A stretch of 39,102 nt of DNA, from contig JAFGFL010000041.1 in NCBI GenBank assembly GCA_016931055.1, forward strand, positions 1 to 39,102, in the 5' to 3' direction. This DNA is from Candidatus Omnitrophota bacterium. GTDB lineage: Bacteria; Omnitrophota; Gorgyraeia; Zapsychrales; Zapsychraceae. This document shows, piece by piece, positions 8,375 through 15,484 of the stretch; the stretch's first letter is position 1, and every line of letters begins with the position of its first letter. The translations under genes were made by a program, and so were the position numbers. The notes below the pieces were generated by a model. That model saw only the letters and a program-made list of their open reading frames with translations. It had not been told where the DNA came from and did no database searches.

Positions 8375-8860
8375 GTGGTTAAGCGGCAAAAAAAGAAAAG
8401 ACACGGCATGGTCGATATTAGCAAAAAGAAAGTCACAAAACGGATCGCGCGCGCGGTTTCCACGGTCACGATGAGCGCTAAAGCATTTCAAGCGCTCATT
8501 AAAGACAGATCTCCCAAAGGCGACGTTTTTGAAGCCGCCCGCATTGCCGGTATTCTGGCGGCGAAAGCTGCCCCGGCCATTATCCCGATGTGCCATTCCC
8601 TGAATCTGGATACGGTTAAGATAACCTTTAAGGTCGATAAGACTCAGCGACGGGTCATAACAACGGCTGAAGTGGTCTGTTGCGGGCAGACCGGCGTTGA
8701 GATGGAAGCGTTGACGGCGGCATCGGTAGCGTCGTTAACAATTTATGACATGATGAAATGGGCCGATAAGGGCGCGGTCATTACAGAAACACGGTTATTA
8801 TATAAGAGCGGAGGGAAAAGCGGGGAATATGTCGCGCCGGAAAAAAGAGAAAACAAATAG
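8375..8860 (+). CDS. moaC: Cyclic pyranopterin monophosphate synthase MoaC
   Basis: Catalyses the second half of the first step of molybdenum cofactor synthesis, forming cyclic pyranopterin monophosphate from the MoaA product. The 161-residue protein has the family core: MVDISKK near residue 12, PKGDVFEAARIAGILAAK at 47-64, the active-site segment MCHSLNL at 72-78, and YDMMKWADKG at 124-133 with conserved Asp125, Lys128 and Lys132. I use GTG 8375, because AAAGGAGG at 8363-8370 is placed for it; ATG 8408 would give a shorter version still holding the whole domain. It overlaps the apbE gene by 32 bases. No other moa genes are present. Confidence 0.92.
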   Translation: MVKRQKKKRHGMVDISKKKVTKRIARAVSTVTMSAKAFQALIKDRSPKGDVFEAARIAGILAAKAAPAIIPMCHSLNLDTVKITFKVDKTQRRVITTAEVVCCGQTGVEMEALTAASVASLTIYDMMKWADKGAVITETRLLYKSGGKSGEYVAPEKRENK

Positions 8861-9869
8861 GAAAGTCATCTTCCTGCTGCTGGTTTCCTTTGCGCTTCCG
8901 GGATGCGGGAGCGCGCGGCACGATCAGAAATACAGTGAAACCAAGATGCTGATGGGGACTATCGTCAAGATTGATGTTTGCCTTGACCAGGCGAGGCTTT
9001 CGGAGATCAAAGATGCTTATGTTGGCGTCTGGAAAAGATTGGAAGACATATCATCGCGGATGAGTTTTTTTAATGAACACGGCGATGTCGCGCGAATAAA
9101 TCAATCAGGACTTAACCCGGTTTCCGTTGGGGAAGATACCTACGACGTCCTTAAAGAGTCCAAGGGATTCTCGCGTCTGACCGATGGGGCCTTTGATGTG
9201 ACTGTCGGGCCTTTGGTCGAACTATGGAAAGAAAGCGAACGGAATAACAGCCTTCCGAGCCAAGAAGAGATCAGCGAAACTTTATCCGCGGTCGGGCCGG
9301 ACAATGTTCAATTGCTCGCGGAACAACACGTCAGGCTACTGAATCTAAAAACACGAATTGATTTAGGCGGTATTGCCGCAGGTTATGCTGTTGATGAAGC
9401 TGCGCGGCTGTTCCGCCGACAGGGCATCACGCGATTTTTTATTGATGTCGGGGGCGATATTTATGTCGGCGGCAAGAACTGCTCAGGTGAGCCTTGGTGC
9501 ATCGGTATCCGTGACCCGCGGGATGTGTCAAAGATTATTGATATTGTGCAGGTGACCGACAAGTCCGTGACGACGTCAGGCGATTACGAAAAGTTTTATG
9601 TCATTGGCGGCCATCAATGGTCCCATATTATCAATCCTGTCACGGGATACCCTCAGGAAGACGTGACCAGCGCGACCGTAATTGCCGACCGGGCAGTTGC
9701 CACCGATGCCTTGGCAACGGCTTTATGTGTCTTAGGCGGTGAAGAAGGGACCAAACGCATTGACGCGTTATCAGGGCAGTATGCAAGTCTCATTATTGTG
9801 AAACAGGAATCAGGCGATATTCGTAAATGGGAGAGTGAAGAATATAAAAAATATAAATACAAAAAATGA
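8829..9869 (+). CDS. apbE: FAD:protein FMN transferase, lipoprotein (ApbE)
   Basis: Attaches FMN covalently to Thr or Ser of exported flavoproteins such as the NqrB/RnfG subunits, acting in the periplasm. A basic N-terminus and hydrophobic stretch end in LPGCGS, a lipobox with the acylated Cys near residue 26. The ApbE fold is clear: MGTIVKIDV, DGAFDVTVGPLVELW, RIDLGGIAAGYAVD, FIDVGGDIYVGG, and the C-terminal metal and flavin region with HIINPVTGYP and ATDALATALCVLG. At 346 residues it is of usual length. It overlaps moaC by 32 bases and is followed by an extended -10 promoter for the next gene. Its presence implies a covalently flavinylated redox protein elsewhere in the genome. Confidence 0.93.
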   Translation: MSRRKKEKTNRKVIFLLLVSFALPGCGSARHDQKYSETKMLMGTIVKIDVCLDQARLSEIKDAYVGVWKRLEDISSRMSFFNEHGDVARINQSGLNPVSVGEDTYDVLKESKGFSRLTDGAFDVTVGPLVELWKESERNNSLPSQEEISETLSAVGPDNVQLLAEQHVRLLNLKTRIDLGGIAAGYAVDEAARLFRRQGITRFFIDVGGDIYVGGKNCSGEPWCIGIRDPRDVSKIIDIVQVTDKSVTTSGDYEKFYVIGGHQWSHIINPVTGYPQEDVTSATVIADRAVATDALATALCVLGGEEGTKRIDALSGQYASLIIVKQESGDIRKWESEEYKKYKYKK

Positions 9870-9874
9870 ACATT

Positions 9875-9883
9875 TGGTATAAT
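9875..9883 (+). promoter_or_regulatory. Extended -10 promoter element before the glucan phosphorylase gene
   Basis: TGGTATAAT at 9875-9883 is a perfect extended -10 element, located about 53 bases before the proposed start at 9936. No good -35 is visible, which is tolerable for extended -10 promoters. It would start the glycogen phosphorylase transcript separately from apbE. Confidence 0.5.
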
Positions 9884-9935
9884 GACTGCGGTCGATATTA
9901 AATCTTTTCAAATATAGCTGTTGAGGAGCAATCAT

Positions 9936-11963
9936 TTGAGTGGCGTGAGTGAAAAATCGGAATTGTTTGACTACCGGGCTTTTGTCGCATTGATTGAAGG
10001 CTTTGAGCAAGATTATAAAACGGACATCAATACGGAAACGTATTTTGGTTTTCCCATTGAGCCACTTTTCAATATTGAGAAATCCTTGCTGACAACCGGC
10101 CAGAAAAACGTTGCTTATTTTTCCATGGAATTCGGCATTGCGCCAAGCATCTACAACTCCTTTCGTCTGACGCGCCCCATGTCCAAAGAGAATCAGTTTT
10201 ACTCGCACGAGGTCTTTTCCAATTACTGGCTATGCGATTACCTTTTTAAAGTGAAGACAGACAAGATGCTGGATATTCCTATTTACGGTGGCGGTTTAGG
10301 GGTTCTTGCTGGTGATGCCGTCAAAAGTTCAGCGGACCTGGGGTTTTCGCTTGTCGGCGTTGGCATCCTTTGGAACAAAGGATATTTTAAGCAAAATTTT
10401 TGGTACAAACATGGGCAAGTGCCCGAAGAGCTGACTTGGGATCCGGCGACCTATCCGGGATTGGTCCCCTTAAAAAATATTATCACCATTGAGACCAAGG
10501 AAGGCCCGGTTCATCTTCGGATATGGAAATATTATGTGTATAGCCATGATAAAAAATATGCCTGCCCCATTATCCTGCTGGATTCCAACCTGGAACAAAA
10601 CGCGCCTTCCTTCCGCAAATTAACAGATCAATTGTATCGCAGTGACGAAGTGTGGTGGAAGATCTATCAACGTCTCATATTGGGCGTCGGCGGCGTAAAA
10701 GCGTTAGAGAGCCTAGGGTATTCTATCGAGCGATATCATCTTAATGAAGGCCATGCGGCCTTCGCGTTGGCGGAAAAATATATCCAGTTAGGTAAAATAG
10801 AAGAGTTTAAGAAATATCAGGGAAGATTCACTTACACATGTCATACTCCGGTTGCGGCCGGACATGACCGCTTTTCCATCCATGATGTCAAGCGAATATT
10901 AACGGACAAATATGCGCAGGCAGCATGCGCTCTTGGGAAAGAAACAGAAAACTCCGACCAAATCAATTTGACTTACATGTGCTTGAATAACTGCCAAAAA
11001 GTTAACGCGGTTGCGGTTAAACACGGTGAGATCACGCGCCTCCAATTTCCTAATTTCTCCTCAAAAATAAAGTCAATAACAAACGGCATTCACACCCATA
11101 CCTGGCTGTCCGCGTCGTTTGAAGAATTATTTGACCGTTATGCATCAACGCTTGGTGATTGGAGGAAGAATCCTGAGAATTTAAAGAAAATATCTGAACT
11201 GAAAGGTGACGAAAAATTTCGAAACGATATTTTCGAGGCTCACCAAAAGAACAAAAATATTTTAATAGAGACTCTTAAGCGATGGGACTTAAAAACCGAC
11301 ATTTTAACTATCGGATGGGCAAGGAGGATAGCCGGTTATAAGCGTCCGGCGCTTATTTTTCAGAATGTTGCTGAGATTTTAAAGATTGCTTATGAGATTG
11401 GGCCTTTACAGATTGTCATGTCTGGAAAAGCCCATCCTAATGATGATATTGGCTCAGCGCACATTGAAGAAATTTTGGATCATATTGATCAGCTCAATGA
11501 ACATCGGAAAGTGATTAAAGTGCTTATCTTGGAGAATTATGATACATATTTTGGAAAGCTCTTGACCAATTCAGTCGATGTATGGCTTAACAATCCGTTG
11601 CCGCCTTTTGAGGCTTCGGGGACAAGCGGCATGAAGGCGATTTTAAATGGCGTTATACAGGTTAGCACTTTGGATGGGTGGGTAGTCGAAGCGGAAAAAG
11701 ATGATATCGGATGGATCTTCGGCTATCGGCATTCCGGTGCCAGAATCGGACATGAAATGGATCTGAGGTTAAATGAGGATTCACAGGCCCTTTATAAGGT
11801 GTTAAACGAAGTAACGAAATTGTATTATCAAACGTATTGGAAGGGAAATCTCGATGCCCAAAGCCCTTGGATAGATAAGATGATCCATTGTGTCGGAAAA
11901 AGCTCTTTTTTTAATACACAGCGTATGATGAGGGAATACAGACAGGTTATGTGGGAAACATAG
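9936..11963 (+). CDS. glgP: Alpha-glucan (glycogen) phosphorylase, GT35 short type
   Basis: Releases glucose 1-phosphate from glycogen or maltodextrin using a pyridoxal phosphate cofactor. I place the start at TTG 9936 because GAGGAG (9923-9928) is spaced seven bases before it, giving 675 residues; a TTG at 9921 is in the same frame. Recognisable blocks are YFSMEFGIAPSIYNSF, IYGGGLGVLAGDAVKSSADLG, HLNEGHAAFALAE, and MSGKAHPNDD. GTSGMKAILNG then contains the Lys that binds PLP. The missing long N-terminal regulatory region places it in the shorter bacterial/archaeal alpha-glucan phosphorylase group. The remaining glycogen genes (branching enzyme, GH57 protein and glucanotransferase) follow after an intervening four-gene stretch. 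Confidence 0.92.
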   Translation: MSGVSEKSELFDYRAFVALIEGFEQDYKTDINTETYFGFPIEPLFNIEKSLLTTGQKNVAYFSMEFGIAPSIYNSFRLTRPMSKENQFYSHEVFSNYWLCDYLFKVKTDKMLDIPIYGGGLGVLAGDAVKSSADLGFSLVGVGILWNKGYFKQNFWYKHGQVPEELTWDPATYPGLVPLKNIITIETKEGPVHLRIWKYYVYSHDKKYACPIILLDSNLEQNAPSFRKLTDQLYRSDEVWWKIYQRLILGVGGVKALESLGYSIERYHLNEGHAAFALAEKYIQLGKIEEFKKYQGRFTYTCHTPVAAGHDRFSIHDVKRILTDKYAQAACALGKETENSDQINLTYMCLNNCQKVNAVAVKHGEITRLQFPNFSSKIKSITNGIHTHTWLSASFEELFDRYASTLGDWRKNPENLKKISELKGDEKFRNDIFEAHQKNKNILIETLKRWDLKTDILTIGWARRIAGYKRPALIFQNVAEILKIAYEIGPLQIVMSGKAHPNDDIGSAHIEEILDHIDQLNEHRKVIKVLILENYDTYFGKLLTNSVDVWLNNPLPPFEASGTSGMKAILNGVIQVSTLDGWVVEAEKDDIGWIFGYRHSGARIGHEMDLRLNEDSQALYKVLNEVTKLYYQTYWKGNLDAQSPWIDKMIHCVGKSSFFNTQRMMREYRQVMWET

Positions 11964-11987
11964 AGTGCAGTGCCTCGAATGTGATAC

Positions 11988-12015
11988 TTCATAAAATTTC
12001 GATATACGATATAAT
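11988..12015 (+). promoter_or_regulatory. Candidate promoter for folA
   Basis: TTCATA (11988-11993), 16 bases, then a perfect TATAAT (12010-12015) lie about 43 bases before the dihydrofolate reductase start. The surrounding region is A/T-rich. No clear ribosome binding site is visible for the folA ATG. Confidence 0.45.
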
Positions 12016-12057
12016 ACATTTGAAAAAACGATATAAGTATAGAGCTTAATCTGGCAT

Positions 12058-12606
12058 ATGATTCCATTTAATATAGTTGTTTCGATTGATTTGAAAAAAG
12101 GCATTGGAAAGGATGGCGCGCTGCCTTGGGATTTAAACGGAGATATTAGGCATTTCCGTGAGATAACTGCAAAGGCCCGTTCTCCTAAGAAGAAAAATGT
12201 TGTTGTTATGGGAAGGAAGACATGGGAATCTATTCCCCAGGAATTCAGGCCTCTTCCGGAACGGACAAACATTGTTTTAACAAGAAATAAAAGCTTGTCG
12301 TTGCCAGAAGGGGTCATGAAGGCTGAGAGTTTTGAACGGATTTTGCAAATGGCTAATAACGAAAAACTGAAAGACCTTATCGAGACCATTTTTATCATCG
12401 GCGGGCAGCAGGTTTATGAAGAAGCCATAAAACTTAAAGAATGCGAAAAATTATATGTGACCCATATTCACAGGGAATTTGATTGTGACGCGTTTTTCCC
12501 ATCATTTGAAGACAAATTCGTTTCCATCCGGTCTTCTGATGAGATGAAAGAAGGCCCGATCACCTACCATTTTCAAGAATATAAGCGAAAAGACGGAAAA
12601 GCATAA
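12058..12606 (+). CDS. folA: Dihydrofolate reductase
   Basis: Reduces dihydrofolate to tetrahydrofolate with NADPH. The 182-residue protein starts with the typical strand FNIVVSIDLKKGIGKDGALPW, in which Trp-Asp/Glu region residues line the folate pocket, and continues to a conserved substrate-binding Asp in the helix DIRHF. VVMGRKTWESIP is the NADPH-binding block and FIIGGQQVYEEAI the second nucleotide-binding block with the GG turn. It is longer than typical E. coli-type DHFR (about 160 residues). The extra insert near residues 40-60 (KARSPKKKN) and the C-terminal YHFQEYKRK resemble the eukaryote-like subgroup. The gene appears monocistronic; thymidylate synthase is not adjacent. Confidence 0.93.
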   Translation: MIPFNIVVSIDLKKGIGKDGALPWDLNGDIRHFREITAKARSPKKKNVVVMGRKTWESIPQEFRPLPERTNIVLTRNKSLSLPEGVMKAESFERILQMANNEKLKDLIETIFIIGGQQVYEEAIKLKECEKLYVTHIHREFDCDAFFPSFEDKFVSIRSSDEMKEGPITYHFQEYKRKDGKA

Positions 12607-12897
12607 TCATTCCGGTTTCGTTTATAATTCTTCGAATCGATGTAAACAAAAATATTAACCCATGCCTATGAATGATTTCTGCTTATAAATGAAAGCGTTT
12701 TCTTACTTTGTAGAAGATTGTTATAACCCATTGGTTTGCTGAGAGTTGTAAAGAAACCGTGCAGTCATTTATTTTAAGTTTTTACTTTTTAATTAGTTAT
12801 TTTTTATCAGTTTTACGATATACTTAATATCAGACATCTTAATGAAACCTCACGCCAAGGCTTTGAACGGTAAATAATAACATTACAATAATACAAC
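12607..12897. other. Intergenic region between folA and the REC-EAL gene
   Basis: This 291-base A/T-rich gap holds no convincing gene, hairpin terminator or RNA. TATACT at 12819-12824 could be a -10 box for the following gene, without a clear -35. The string CAGTTTTACGATA (12808-12820) recurs with one extra T at 14097-14110, just after the following gene. No strong Shine-Dalgarno sequence precedes the ATG at 12898. Confidence 0.5.
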
Positions 12898-14073
12898 ATG
12901 CTAAAAGTATCTAACAAAAAGCGGATATTGTTGGTTGATAATGACCGGAGCCAAACCGATACGCTCTCAATGCTTTTTGAAACTCGTGGTTATAACGTGA
13001 CGGTGGCCCATTCCGGCCAGGAAGCTCTCCAAAAAGCATGTCATGACACTGATCTGATTCTGCTTGATATTGTCCTGCCTGATCAAGAAGGCTTTCACGT
13101 ATGCCGGAAACTCAAAGAAAGAAAAGAAACACAAGACATTGCGATCATTATCCTAACCGGAAAATTGCTTACCAAAGACATTGTTGAAGCGCTATATTTG
13201 GGGGCTGATGACTATTTGGTCAAGCCCTATGAATATGAAGAATTGGTTGCGCGGATGGAGGCGGTAATGCGCAGGGGGACTATTACCGGTTATGAAAAGG
13301 GGAATTTGCATGACGAAAGAAACATTATTATTGAGCTGCGCAGGATCGTTGATGAAAAAATGATTGTACCATATTTTCAACCTATATTTCTGGCAAGTCC
13401 TTTTAAGTTATACGGATATGAGAGCTTGAGCCGGCCGGATACTTTTAGCTCGCTTAGCGATCCGAATTTATTATTTAAAGTTGCGATCCAATATGGTTTT
13501 TATCAAGACATTGAATTGATTGCTTGGGAGAAGGCATTGGAAAGGGTCCATGGCGATATTAAAGAGAATAAACTGTTTTTAAACTGTAATCCCTATTTGG
13601 TTGAGGGGCCGAAATTTATGAAGATCAAGTCAATATTCGAGAAATATCAAATCAATGTCAGGAACGTTTTTCTTGAGATTACGGAACGGTCCGCGATCCC
13701 GAATTTCAAGGCTTTTTATAACCATTTACAAGAGTACCGGGATTATGGGTTTAAATTTGCTGTTGATGATGTCGGGAGCGGTTATGCGAGTTTGGAATCC
13801 ATTGCTGAGGCCAGGCCCGAAGTGGTAAAGATCGACCGCCATATTGTCAATCAATTGGAGAAGGATTCATTCCGGCGCAGTATTGTCAAATTCATTGTTT
13901 CATTTTGCACGGAACACAAGATTTTTACGATTGCAGAAGGGATCGAAACTAAAAAAGATTTCGAAATCGTCAAGGAACTTGGCGTTGATGCGGTCCAAGG
14001 ATATTACTTCCAAAAACCATCTCCTCATATCACACCTGAAGATGCGCTTGTAAAGCGCATAGATCCATCCTAA
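12898..14073 (+). CDS. Response regulator with C-terminal EAL domain (cyclic-di-GMP phosphodiesterase)
   Basis: A REC domain (about 7-122) controls an EAL domain (about 148-388) expected to hydrolyse cyclic-di-GMP. The receiver has acidic residues Asp14 and Asp16, phospho-acceptor Asp57 in LLDIVLP, and Lys109. In the EAL domain the motif itself reads ESL (Glu174). The other catalytic and metal ligands are present: Asn230, Glu259 and Glu262 in LEITE, Asp289-Asp290, Lys310, a Glu in AEGIE (346-349) and Gln366 in QGYYF. Activity is therefore likely despite the ESL variation and DDVG in place of DDFG. No histidine kinase gene is adjacent, so the phosphodonor is unknown. The gene stands alone between A/T-rich gaps. 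Confidence 0.92.
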   Translation: MLKVSNKKRILLVDNDRSQTDTLSMLFETRGYNVTVAHSGQEALQKACHDTDLILLDIVLPDQEGFHVCRKLKERKETQDIAIIILTGKLLTKDIVEALYLGADDYLVKPYEYEELVARMEAVMRRGTITGYEKGNLHDERNIIIELRRIVDEKMIVPYFQPIFLASPFKLYGYESLSRPDTFSSLSDPNLLFKVAIQYGFYQDIELIAWEKALERVHGDIKENKLFLNCNPYLVEGPKFMKIKSIFEKYQINVRNVFLEITERSAIPNFKAFYNHLQEYRDYGFKFAVDDVGSGYASLESIAEARPEVVKIDRHIVNQLEKDSFRRSIVKFIVSFCTEHKIFTIAEGIETKKDFEIVKELGVDAVQGYYFQKPSPHITPEDALVKRIDPS

Positions 14074-14149
14074 ATCATTGTTTTTACCTTTATTTACAGT
14101 TTTTACGATAATGTAATTTCGTTTTGCTTTTGAATTTAAAGCATATATA

Positions 14150-14518
14150 ATGTGTTTTCGTGACACAAGAAAGGGCCTCCAGACATTAATATTTCAAATT
14201 AGTATAATACTTATGGGAACTGTAATTTTGTTGCATTTCGGAATTATTATAGCTTCAGCGCAATGGTTCATGCCTGAAGCGGCCTTTTTGAGCCTTCCTC
14301 TTATCCTAGCCGGGATCCTTACTGAAGAAAAACGCAGGAAATCAAAAAATTTTCTTTTTGTAATAGAGAACTTATCATGCTCCATTGCCTCAAATGTTAT
14401 TGATAATGCGATTAATGTTGCCGGTTCGATTTTCATTGGGCAACCGGTTACCTTTCGTTTCGTGAAAAAGTGGCAAGGGATCACCTCAAGGGAAATGACT
14501 TATGGAATTTTTGAATAG
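14150..14518 (+). CDS. Possible small membrane protein upstream of the permease (start uncertain)
   Basis: An open frame of 122 codons with a hydrophobic stretch (about residues 12-36) and a second weaker one, then a polar C-terminus. I recognise no family. The reading is plausible as protein, and its end overlaps the permease start by 17 bases, which is typical of coupled genes here. Against it: no Shine-Dalgarno sequence precedes ATG 14150 or the internal ATG 14213, and ATG 14150 falls inside a possible -10 box. If real, the start may be 14213 or 14270. It may instead be an untranslated leader of the permease gene. Confidence 0.4.
   Translation: MCFRDTRKGLQTLIFQISIILMGTVILLHFGIIIASAQWFMPEAAFLSLPLILAGILTEEKRRKSKNFLFVIENLSCSIASNVIDNAINVAGSIFIGQPVTFRFVKKWQGITSREMTYGIFE
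14180..14208 (+). promoter_or_regulatory. Possible promoter ahead of the permease unit
   Basis: CAGACA (14180-14185), 17 bases, then TATAAT (14203-14208). A second TATAAT occurs at 14146-14151 behind a poorer -35 (TTGCTT at 14124-14129). Either could drive the permease gene. If the downstream one is used, the 5' leader before the permease start at 14502 is about 290 bases. Confidence 0.35.
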
Positions 14519-15419
14519 ATTTATTCAAGCCTATTGGATGTATTGCCAGGAAATATGGCTGTCCTTGGCCATTGGTTTTTTCATCAGTGGTTTTTTTTAC
14601 AAATTTATCCCAACGGATATTGTTGATCGGCATCTTGGGGAAAAGGGAATTAAACCGATCATCATTTCAGCCATCTTTGGAACTTTTCTTCCGGTGTGTT
14701 GTATTGGTTCGTTGCCGATTGCCGTAACACTTCGCCGAAAGGGGGCGTCATTAGGCGCGGTCATGGCCTTTATGGTTGCCACTCCGGCGACGTCCATTTC
14801 AGCATTGCTGGTTTGCTGGCGGCTGCTCGGTCTGACCTTTACGGTTGTTATTTTTGTCGGGGTCATTATCATGGCCATCATCATGGGAGTTGTGATGAAT
14901 GGCATTGAGGTCAAGACGGAGGGGAAGGAAAAATGTGTTCATGATGAACACTGTTGTCATGATGAAGCGGCCAAATCCCAGGAGCATAAAACGTCAGTTA
15001 AACAGAAAATCAAAGACGCTGTTGTTTACGCATTTGTAACGTTGCCCAAAGAGATCGGTCTTGAGATCATCATAGGGATTGCGATTGCCAGCTTCATTGC
15101 GGTTTTTGGACCAATTCAGTATTTGATTCAAAAATATTTCTCAGGTTTAATGGGGTATCTGTTCATTTTGATCATTGGCTTGTTGACTTACGTTTGCTCG
15201 ACAGCGAGCGTTCCCATGGCGGACGCGTTTATAAAAAGCGGATTAAGTCAAGGCCAGGCGCTATGCTATCTGCTGGTTGGGCCGATCACAAGTTATGGCA
15301 CAATCCTGGTCATTAAAAATGAATTCGGATACCGCATCCTCTGCTTTTATTTAGGCATTATTTCTTTGTTGTCCCTGATCTATGGTTTGATGTTTGATGT
15401 GTATTTATCAACCTTATGA
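14502..15419 (+). CDS. Permease of the ArsP/YraQ (DUF318) family
   Basis: A 305-residue integral membrane protein with about eight helices in two similar halves. Each half carries the family's small-residue signature: FLPVCCIGSLPIAVTLRRKGAS (residues about 64-85) in the first and STASVPMADAFIKSGLSQG in the second. Known relatives include the organoarsenical exporter ArsP and uncharacterised YraQ permeases. The cytoplasmic loop between the halves holds CVHDEHCCHDEA, a Cys/His cluster that could bind a metal ion. AAGGGAAA at 14488-14495 is the ribosome binding site. No ars genes or ArsR regulator are nearby, so the substrate could be a metal, a metalloid or another compound. Confidence 0.85.
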   Translation: MEFLNRFIQAYWMYCQEIWLSLAIGFFISGFFYKFIPTDIVDRHLGEKGIKPIIISAIFGTFLPVCCIGSLPIAVTLRRKGASLGAVMAFMVATPATSISALLVCWRLLGLTFTVVIFVGVIIMAIIMGVVMNGIEVKTEGKEKCVHDEHCCHDEAAKSQEHKTSVKQKIKDAVVYAFVTLPKEIGLEIIIGIAIASFIAVFGPIQYLIQKYFSGLMGYLFILIIGLLTYVCSTASVPMADAFIKSGLSQGQALCYLLVGPITSYGTILVIKNEFGYRILCFYLGIISLLSLIYGLMFDVYLSTL

Positions 15420-15484
15420 AAAAAGTCGCAAAGCTGTAAAATCGGATCCGAAATAAGAGAATAATAGAAACCACTAATAAGAAA

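Noticed and set aside
11802-12398. A 198-codon minus-strand open frame across the end of glgP and folA
   Set aside because: It covers parts of two confident genes and the promoter between them; the composition is not protein-like.
14041-14060. Small hairpin ATGCGC...GCGCAT near the end of the REC-EAL gene
   Set aside because: It is inside the coding sequence and lacks a following T-run, so a terminator role is not supported.
14194-14484. A 96-codon minus-strand open frame opposite the small membrane ORF
   Set aside because: No start signals, and the plus-strand reading is more protein-like and coupled to the permease gene.
15443-15452. Palindrome TCGGATCCGA upstream of glgB
   Set aside because: Ten bases only, no spacing relation to a promoter; expected by chance.
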